Part shown: positions 5,319-10,399 of the stretch, piece after piece
Layout: every line of letters begins with the position of its first letter
How positions within the stretch are numbered: the stretch's first letter is position 1
Assembly: GCA_018896985.1 (NCBI GenBank)
Contig: JAHILQ010000209.1
Location: forward strand, 1 to 12,342
Origin: Nitrospinota bacterium
Lineage (GTDB): Bacteria; Nitrospirota; Thermodesulfovibrionia; Thermodesulfovibrionales; UBA1546
Reading direction: 5' to 3'
DNA: 12,342 nucleotides
Notes under the pieces: model-generated
The model's input: the letters and a program-made list of their open reading frames with translations, nothing else
The model's database searches: none
What the model was told of the DNA's origin: nothing
Program-made: the position numbers and the translations under genes

Positions 5319-6596
5319 TTAAAGATATTTTGGTGGAGCTGGTTCTGTAATGAAATTCATTAGCTTAAGCGCCCCACTGGCAAAGCAACCTTTACCAATT
5401 GTACAGGTTCCAACCGCCTTTTGACATGGCTTGTCTGTATCCTGAGGCAGGGCTTCTATCCTCTCCATAAAATCATTCACTTCTTTTTCTAATCCTTTCT
5501 TCTTTTCCTCTGAAAGGGATGACTTTCCAATGCCTTCCTTCAATCTCTTCAGCCTTTTTTGTGTAGTAATCACCATGCCTGGCAGGGTACAGCCATTGTG
5601 ACATATATCATTATCAAGCGCCTCAAATGCAGCCAATACGCCACTGTATCCCCTGAGCTGATTTGCAAAGTATAGTTCCTCTTCTGTTTCAGGAAGCTCT
5701 TTTACAACTGGGACAACTTTAACCGCTGATTTTGCCTTTTCTGGTATAAAGGCTTCCTCTTTTTTCATCTCTATTTCTGGAGGCGCTTCAAGCCCTTCTA
5801 TCTCCTCTATACATAGCATGGCTATCTCGGATAGTTCTTGGGTTACCTTCAAGAGCCGTTTGGTTATTGCTAAAATTCTTCTTCCTTCTTTCATATGCTC
5901 TCCTCCTGTCTTTTTAAGTTTCTCTGCCGGCTCTGCTGACTCCTCGACACCTTTAAGGATATCGTCTATCTCCCAGTCCTCAACCTCCTCTGGATGTTTT
6001 ACCTTCCATGTAAGGCTGCTGGATATGGCCGATTCAGAATATGCGCCTAAATCATAGAGCTTGTATTCTTTAAATGGAGTGGGAGTTTCCTGATAACAGG
6101 ACCAAACCCCTTTTATTATAACTTCAGGGTCTGTCTCACCGATAAGGTCTATCAGTGTAAGCTGTTCTCTAAACCTATAAATAGCCTCAAGGGGAATATT
6201 AAAGAGATACGGGGTCTTGGCTTGAGAGCCGATGATGGTTCTTCTTTCATCAATGCCATTTTCCATCAATGCCTTTATAGCAGTCCCTGTATCGTGGCCT
6301 TCTACCTCATTACCACATACAATCAGATAACGTATATTGGGGTTAGCCGCAACATTGCAGATAATCTTTTCGATCCCTATGTTTTCTGTCTGAAGTGTTC
6401 CTGACAGGGCTGCCCCAGTCTCAATTGCTACCTTCACTAAATTCTCAATCTCTTTAGGAATACCCTGAACCTCAGGAGGCATAGTTCCATAAGGTGCATT
6501 CAGCAAAACCACAACAGCTACAGGTGAGTAGTCATTGCCCCGAAGGTAACATCCCTTTTCAGGCGGATAGGAAGAAGGTGGCGGTACCTTTAACAT
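5319..6596 (-). CDS. MtrA-like corrinoid protein fused to a Cys-rich C-terminal domain
   Basis: A 425-residue protein started at ATG 6596 behind AGGTG. Residues 1-165 match the corrinoid subunit A of methyl-tetrahydromethanopterin:coenzyme M methyltransferase: YPPEKGCYLRGNDYSPVAVV (10-29), GAALSGTLQTENIGIEKI (61-78), NPNIRYLIVCGNEVEGHDTG (85-104), then IIG..PYLFNIP. His101 in EVEGHDTG is the counterpart of the His that ligates cobalt in MtrA. The methanogen C-terminal membrane helix is absent. Residues 180-300 are a charged linker and helix; 309-418 form a Cys-rich domain (C332, C336, C391, C398, C404; CTIGKGCFASGALKL) repeated in the next gene. The MtrA part is thus a soluble methyl or cobalamin carrier used outside methanogenesis; its methyl donor and acceptor are unknown and no MtrH-type partner lies in the window. 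Confidence 0.82.
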   Translation of the reverse strand: MLKVPPPSSYPPEKGCYLRGNDYSPVAVVVLLNAPYGTMPPEVQGIPKEIENLVKVAIETGAALSGTLQTENIGIEKIICNVAANPNIRYLIVCGNEVEGHDTGTAIKALMENGIDERRTIIGSQAKTPYLFNIPLEAIYRFREQLTLIDLIGETDPEVIIKGVWSCYQETPTPFKEYKLYDLGAYSESAISSSLTWKVKHPEEVEDWEIDDILKGVEESAEPAEKLKKTGGEHMKEGRRILAITKRLLKVTQELSEIAMLCIEEIEGLEAPPEIEMKKEEAFIPEKAKSAVKVVPVVKELPETEEELYFANQLRGYSGVLAAFEALDNDICHNGCTLPGMVITTQKRLKRLKEGIGKSSLSEEKKKGLEKEVNDFMERIEALPQDTDKPCQKAVGTCTIGKGCFASGALKLMNFITEPAPPKYL

Positions 6597-6623
6597 ATTA
6601 TTTCACCTTTAATGCTCCCAATA

Positions 6624-6697
6624 CGTCATTGTCCGACTTGATAGGACAATCCAGAACAAAGGAAGACTGGATTCCCCGATTAAATCGGGGAATGACA
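6624..6697. repeat. Bipartite palindromic repeat element R2 (74 bp)
   Basis: Bounded by CGTCATT (6624-6630) and AATGACA (6691-6697). Contains ATTGTCC/GGACAAT (6628-6650) and the long stem ATTCCCCGATT/AATCGGGGAAT (6671-6693). Same layout as R1 at 2929-2988 with different stem bases. It lies inside the minus operon between the TusA-like and MtrA-like genes, where it could attenuate or stabilise the transcript. Confidence 0.75.
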
Positions 6698-6713
6698 TTT
6701 TAATCGTCCTTTG

Positions 6714-6728
6714 TGAGCCAAAGGCTCA
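6714..6728. other. Short hairpin after the TusA-like gene
   Basis: TGAGCC and GGCTCA pair around three bases, 12 bases downstream of the TusA-like stop on the minus strand. No T-run follows on that strand, so it is a weak terminator candidate at most. Confidence 0.35.
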
Positions 6729-6739
6729 TGTTTGTTTCA

Positions 6740-6973
6740 TTAGATTTTTTGAACTGTAATGCGAGTTGTGCCATTCTCATCATTAACCTCGACTATCTTA
6801 CAATTTTCTGTTTCAAGAACCCTCTGGATCTGGTCTCTTACAGTTTCACTATTTTCTGCTCTGAATTCGAGTTTTTCACCAGCAGAAATGGGCTTTAACG
6901 CTGCTATAAGTTTCTTCTTATGCAAGATACAACAGACCAGTTGAACATCCAGAATTTCTTCCATATCCTTCAC
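6740..6973 (-). CDS. TusA-like sulfurtransferase-family small protein with a CC motif
   Basis: A 77-residue protein. GTG 6973 lies one base after the end of the read-through form of the preceding gene, which suggests translational coupling; ATG at 6964 is the alternative start. The plan is that of TusA/SirA: ILDVQLVCC, a helix (KKKLIAALKPI), AGEKLEFRAENSETVRDQIQ (the strand and helix), CKIVEVNDENGTTRITVQK at the end. TusA carries persulfide on the Cys of a C-P-x-P motif. Here the site is CCIL (Cys14-Cys15): Cys is kept, a second Cys is added and both prolines are gone. It could carry sulfane sulfur, selenium or a metal, or be a diverged member of the fold. It belongs with the operon's other CC-motif proteins. 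Confidence 0.6.
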   Translation of the reverse strand: MKDMEEILDVQLVCCILHKKKLIAALKPISAGEKLEFRAENSETVRDQIQRVLETENCKIVEVNDENGTTRITVQKI

Positions 6974-6974
6974 A

Positions 6975-7559
6975 TCATTTCACATACCTCATGGGATTCC
7001 CACAGTGCTTTGGCATTTCTATGTTTTCTGTGTGCCCTTCTGCCACGCATGGACAATGAAGTTTGTTAGTCTCAGAACCTGAGACAATACCAGGACCTCA
7101 ATGCACAACAGGAACTGGTTCTTTAGCTCCACATGTTTCACAGACTAACTTAGCCCCGACCTTCTGCCTCATTAGCCATATCATACCAAGAGATATAAAA
7201 ATTAATGTTATCACAGCCGTTACAATGGGCGGTAAAGTGACAGAACCAGCGCCGATTCCCACTATTCCAAGGATTATAGCGAGCATTGGGGCCCCACAAC
7301 ATGATGTAAACCAGACCAGAAAGGCAATAACAGTACTCCCTGCAACTGCCCCCTTTGATCTACCGCGCATTCTAATAAAAGCATATGCCCCATAGGCAAA
7401 TGCAAGGGCCATGGAAAAGCTAATAAAGTAATGCTGTAATCGGATATAGAATGTCCACCACCTCGGATTAGAATCCACCACAAATATCTTGAAGTATAAG
7501 ACCTCTAGAAAGAAGACGAGGACAAATACTGCAAATGGAATAATCTTTTTATAGTTCAT
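6975..7559 (-). CDS. Probable membrane selenoprotein with CCGAP motif and Sec zinc-ribbon tail
   Basis: Conventional reading stops at TGA 7100-7098 (153 aa); read-through as selenocysteine gives 194 aa ending at TGA 6975-6977. Start ATG 7559 has AGGA upstream, 9 bases after the cytochrome stop. Four membrane segments lie near 6-24, 42-62, 74-103 and 110-130. SCCGAPMLAIILG (86-98) puts a Cys pair (87-88) inside the third segment, as in MerT-type mercury transporters; overall similarity to MerT is too weak for a firm call. The soluble tail begins CETCGAKEPVPVVH-U-G (Cys140, Cys143, Sec154), then HCPC and MPKHCGNPMRYVK. It matches the tail of the protein at 4722-5306 across the TGA. Thiol/selenol-linked transport or electron transfer across the membrane is an inference. 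Confidence 0.72.
7069..7085 (-). promoter_or_regulatory. Putative bacterial SECIS hairpin, copy 2
   Basis: The same 17-base palindrome as copy 1, GTCTCAGGTTCTGAGAC on the minus strand, 12 bases after the in-frame TGA at 7100-7098. The sequence and distance are unchanged, while flanking codons carry synonymous differences, as expected if the RNA structure is needed for recoding. Confidence 0.7.
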
Positions 7560-7568
7560 CTTTTCATC

Positions 7569-8249
7569 CTATTGCTTTATAGCATTCATCCAAAGCTCAC
7601 GCGCCTTGGGTTCAAATTTGATGCCTGTAACCTCCCCCTGTTTATCTATTTTCGGGATCGCATCAGCCGGTAGAGTTGCGTGGAATGTTGGAAATTTAAC
7701 ATCCTTAACTACTCCTAATGTAGATATATACTTGCGAAACGATTCTTCGTCACAGCAATCAAGAACAGTTATTTCAACATCTAATCCCTCTTTTCCTGTT
7801 ATCGTGTGTTTTTTCCCAGCAAGCTTAATTTCCTTGCCTTTGTTATTTATTAAATAATTAACCGCTGTTACAAGATCTGGATTTGTAGACTCCCACTTTA
7901 TGTCAACTGTGGTAGCGGTTAGTGTGGATACTGGTTTTTCTTTACTTGGCGATGCAGTAATTGATTTTAAGGTCGAGAGATAAACTGCCAAGGCTTCAGC
8001 ATCTTTAGCAGAGATATTCAATTTGGGCATGCATACCTTGATCTTGTTTTTTATTGCTGTCGAATCCAGTCTGCCGCCTACATTTGTGAGGTCAATGCCC
8101 TTGCCTTCTCCTATACCCTGTATTTTGTGGCAGGTAACACAGCCCTTAGAAGAAAACAGTGATTTGCCTTTCTTTTCTGTTTCTGTATATCCTGAAGATG
8201 TAAATAGCGCCGTTACAAGCAGTATTATTAAAATCCATGTCTTATACAT
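7569..8249 (-). CDS. Exported c-type cytochrome with an unrecognised CC-containing C-terminal domain
   Basis: A 226-residue protein started at ATG 8249, chosen because GGAGG lies upstream; an in-frame TTG at 8261 has no such site. The first ~20 residues are a signal peptide (MYKTWILIILLVTALF). A single class I cytochrome c domain follows: CVTCH haem site (37-41), GIDLTNVGGRL, and CMPKLNIS with Met74 as likely sixth ligand, ending near residue 95. A low-complexity linker precedes an unfamiliar domain (about 115-226) containing EITVLDCCDEESFRKYI with Cys165-Cys166 and KFPTFHATLPADAIPKI. I do not recognise this domain. It is the first gene of the minus operon and would act in the periplasm, feeding or taking electrons from the downstream membrane selenoprotein or the sulfur-related proteins. 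Confidence 0.75.
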   Translation of the reverse strand: MYKTWILIILLVTALFTSSGYTETEKKGKSLFSSKGCVTCHKIQGIGEGKGIDLTNVGGRLDSTAIKNKIKVCMPKLNISAKDAEALAVYLSTLKSITASPSKEKPVSTLTATTVDIKWESTNPDLVTAVNYLINNKGKEIKLAGKKHTITGKEGLDVEITVLDCCDEESFRKYISTLGVVKDVKFPTFHATLPADAIPKIDKQGEVTGIKFEPKARELWMNAIKQ

Positions 8250-8290
8250 CTTTGCCTCCAATAGTTACTATACATAAAGATGGGGCTTGG

Positions 8291-8305
8291 CTAAGCCTTA
8301 CTTAG
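8291..8305. promoter_or_regulatory. Inverted repeat next to the minus-operon promoter (possible operator)
   Basis: CTAAG-CCTTA-CTTAG is a perfect inverted repeat that touches the -10 box and covers the expected transcription start. A second overlapping pair, GGCTT (8284-8288) and AAGCC (8293-8297), extends the symmetry. A dimeric repressor or activator site is likely by position only. Confidence 0.45.
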
Positions 8306-8333
8306 GTATACCTTTTTGCAGGGCGAATGTCAA
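8305..8333 (-). promoter_or_regulatory. Sigma-70-type promoter of the cytochrome-selenoprotein-MtrA operon
   Basis: On the minus strand TTGACA (8333-8328) is followed by a 17-base spacer and TATACC (8310-8305). It lies about 55 bases upstream of the cytochrome start codon and its GGAGG site, and is the best promoter on this strand. Confidence 0.65.
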
Positions 8334-8434
8334 GCATCTGAGGAATATAGGCATTTAAATACTTCGCATCTTCTTAATTAAAAATATTATAATTACAACA
8401 CAAAATGTTTTAACACAAAATTACAAAAATTACT

Positions 8435-8657
8435 ATGCATAGAGATTTTTTTAATGAGGGCTTCTCTAAGGTTCTTGGACTGGGCAATAACCCGCCCATA
8501 GAAGGGGTTAAGATAACTGCTATTGTGAAAAGCGATGCGCCTGAACATGAAATAAGTAAGAAGGATAGAACAACTGGCTAAGGAGAGATGTCCGGTTGTC
8601 TTCTGCCTCACAAATCCGATAAGGCTGGAGACCGAATTGGAGGTTCAAAGCCCATGA
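8435..8657 (+). pseudogene. Frameshifted remnant of an OsmC-like protein
   Basis: From ATG 8435 one frame reads FFNEGFSKVLGLGNNPPIEG then VKITAIVKSDAPEHEISKK and stops at 8579. The frame one base over takes up the similarity from about 8568: EQLAKERCPVVFCLTNPIR then LETELEVQSP and TGA 8655-8657. Joined, this is the C-terminal half of an OsmC-type protein (SDAPEHEI, a helix and then the second active-site Cys in ERCPVV). The first half with the other Cys is missing. OsmC proteins reduce organic peroxides or use similar thiol chemistry. The break near 8560-8568 plus the missing N-terminus point to a dead gene; a sequencing error could account for the frameshift but not for the missing half. Confidence 0.6.
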
Positions 8658-8707
8658 AGAGATCAATACTTAATCTCCTCCCCTTCCATTTTCCGTCTCT
8701 ACTGTAA

Positions 8708-8713
8708 TATAAT
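8708..8713 (+). promoter_or_regulatory. Weak -10-like box upstream of ftsE
   Basis: TATAAT occurs 139 bases before the ftsE start, within AT-rich sequence. No convincing -35 box lies 17 bases upstream (the sequence there is TCCATT), so this is only a candidate promoter for the ftsE cluster. Confidence 0.25.
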
Positions 8714-8759
8714 AATTTAAAGTTGCTTAGTATAACTCTTAGAGAGAAAATTCATAGAG

Positions 8760-8843
8760 ATGCTTGTCGGTTATAACAATAACGTAACCTACAAGGAAAG
8801 GGTTTATCATGTCCAGACAGAGGGCAGCGGATTGAAGAGATAA
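8760..8843 (+). pseudogene. 27-codon remnant or leader peptide just before ftsE
   Basis: ATG 8760 opens a frame that reads LVGYNNNVTYKERVYHVQTE, then GSGLKR, and stops in TAA 8841-8843, three bases before the ftsE ATG. The sequence recalls the start of a small bacterial protein family that begins G-F-N-H-N-x-x-Y-x-x-x-x-Y-H-V-Q-T-E-D-S-G; those proteins continue well beyond this point. It is therefore a truncated gene, or a short translated leader that couples ftsE translation. GAGAG lies upstream of its start. Confidence 0.4.
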
Positions 8844-8846
8844 ATT

Positions 8847-9509
8847 ATGATACATTTTTCCAATGTCACTAAGTTTTATGAGAATCAGGCAGCGATTAAA
8901 AACATAACTTTTTCCGTAGAAAAAGGCGAAATGGTTTTTATGACAGGGCCGAGCGGCGCAGGGAAATCCACACTCCTTAAGATTATCTATCTTTCGGAGA
9001 AGCCTGATGAGGGCAGTGTAACCATAGCAGAATGGGATTTGAGCAAGCTTAAGGAATCAAACATTCCGTTTTTAAGGAGAAACATAGGAGTGGTCTTTCA
9101 GGATTTCCGGCTTCTTGACAACAGGAATGTGTTTGACAACGTTGCCATCGCTTTGCGCATACGAGGGATGCTGGAAGGCGAGATACAGGAATGGGTAATG
9201 GAAATACTGAAGATGGTGAATTTAAGGCATAAGGCGGACAGTTTTTCCCGAGCCCTTTCAGGTGGAGAGCAGCAGAGAGTAGTTATTGCGCGCGCAATAG
9301 TCGGAGAGCCGACAATCCTGCTTGCTGATGAGCCGACAGGCAACATTGACCCTGACACTGCAGCGGGGATTACACGTCTTTTTAAGGAGATAAACGCAAG
9401 GGGAACAACAGTTGTTGTAGCGACACATAACAGGGAGCTTTACAGGAATACAGGGCGGAGAGTGTTCAGGCTTGACAGCGGCAATATGGTCGGTGAGGAG
9501 ATAGGGTAA
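8847..9509 (+). CDS. ftsE: Cell-division ATP-binding protein FtsE
   Basis: A 220-residue ABC ATPase of the normal FtsE length. Walker A is GPSGAGKST (34-42), the Q-loop lies in VVFQDFRLL (82-90), the ABC signature is LSGGEQQR (137-144), Walker B is ILLADE (157-162), and the switch His is in ATHNREL (His194). FQDFRLLDNRNVFDNVA is typical of FtsE. FtsE pairs with FtsX at the divisome and uses ATP to drive, through FtsX, the activation of peptidoglycan amidases by EnvC-like coiled-coil proteins. The stop overlaps the ftsX start by one base (TAATG), so the two are translationally coupled. Confidence 0.95.
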   Translation: MIHFSNVTKFYENQAAIKNITFSVEKGEMVFMTGPSGAGKSTLLKIIYLSEKPDEGSVTIAEWDLSKLKESNIPFLRRNIGVVFQDFRLLDNRNVFDNVAIALRIRGMLEGEIQEWVMEILKMVNLRHKADSFSRALSGGEQQRVVIARAIVGEPTILLADEPTGNIDPDTAAGITRLFKEINARGTTVVVATHNRELYRNTGRRVFRLDSGNMVGEEIG

Positions 9510-10387
9510 TGTATCTTTTATATTCGTTCAGACTTGCCTTCCAGAGCTTGTGGCGTGAGAAGTGGATAAATCTCCTCTCAGTGCTGACAATAGCGGCAGG
9601 GCTGTTTATGATCACACTCACATTTTTTGTTGTTTATAACATAGACCTTGCAACAAAAAGACTTCCTGCAAGGTTCTCAGTAATGCTTTACCTGGATGAC
9701 GGGCTGTCAGAGCAGGAAACAGGAAGCATAATTGCACAACTGAAAAAGAATAATGCCGTTGAACAGGCAAGATATATAGCAAAGGATAAGGCGCTGGAGG
9801 AATTAAAGGGCGTTTTAAAGAATGCAGATTATATTCTTGAGGGCATTGACGAAAATCCTCTCCCCGCATCAATTGAGATTAAGCTTAAGAAAGAATCTGT
9901 CAATATCGCAAGCGTTAAGAAATTCGCCGCAGAGATTAAAAAAATAAAAGGCATTGCAGAGGTGGAGTACGGCGAACAATTCCTTAATTCCATCCACTCT
10001 ATCAAAGGAATGGCAAAGGCAGGCAGTTTATCTCTTATTATCATAATGTCGGCAGGAGTGATTTTTGTATGTTACAGCACCTTAAAGATTGCGTTTTACA
10101 GGAGAAAAGAAGAGATAGAAACATTTAAACTTCTTGGCGCAACAAGGGGATTCATACGGGCGCCTTTTGTTATAGAGGGGAGCGTGCTCGGGATGTTCGG
10201 CGGGATTGCAAGCATGGCAGCCGCGTTCGCATTTTACTATGTGCTGTTTTATAAGGTTACCGCTACCATCCCAATACTGAAAATCCTTGTATTCCCCCTT
10301 GAAACTTTCCCTGCCCTTCCTATTGTCGGATTGCTGTTAGGCATAGGAGGCGCTGTAATTGCACTGGGAAGAATAAGATTCTCCTGA
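9509..10387 (+). CDS. ftsX: Cell-division membrane protein FtsX
   Basis: A 292-residue membrane protein with the FtsX layout: a short cytoplasmic start (FRLAFQSLWREKWINLLSVL), a first membrane helix near 21-43, a periplasmic domain of about 125 residues, and three helices near 172-194, 220-245 and 263-287. The conserved stretch FYRRKEEIETFKLLGATRGFIRAPFVIEG (starting near residue 197) lies in the cytoplasmic loop that meets FtsE. The periplasmic domain (LYLDDGLSEQETGSI, PASIEIKLK, VEYGEQF) is the region that contacts an EnvC-like activator, which is the next gene. Start ATG 9509 overlaps the ftsE stop. Confidence 0.93.
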   Translation: MYLLYSFRLAFQSLWREKWINLLSVLTIAAGLFMITLTFFVVYNIDLATKRLPARFSVMLYLDDGLSEQETGSIIAQLKKNNAVEQARYIAKDKALEELKGVLKNADYILEGIDENPLPASIEIKLKKESVNIASVKKFAAEIKKIKGIAEVEYGEQFLNSIHSIKGMAKAGSLSLIIIMSAGVIFVCYSTLKIAFYRRKEEIETFKLLGATRGFIRAPFVIEGSVLGMFGGIASMAAAFAFYYVLFYKVTATIPILKILVFPLETFPALPIVGLLLGIGGAVIALGRIRFS

Positions 10388-10399
10388 GACTAAGAAAAG

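Noticed and set aside
6975..7100. General reassignment of TGA to Trp or Gly in this organism.
   Set aside because: Other genes here end properly at TGA (exporter, ftsX, the membrane selenoprotein itself) and use TGG for Trp, so only context-dependent recoding fits.
8393..8611. A 72-aa minus-strand frame in the spacer before ftsE.
   Set aside because: It is antisense to the OsmC-like remnant, has no ribosome site and no recognisable pattern.
8581..8690. A tRNA-Sec-like gene, prompted by GGAGAG and GGTTCAAAG.
   Set aside because: No T-arm pairs around TTCAAAG and no anticodon arm fits; the sequence is explained by the OsmC-like remnant.
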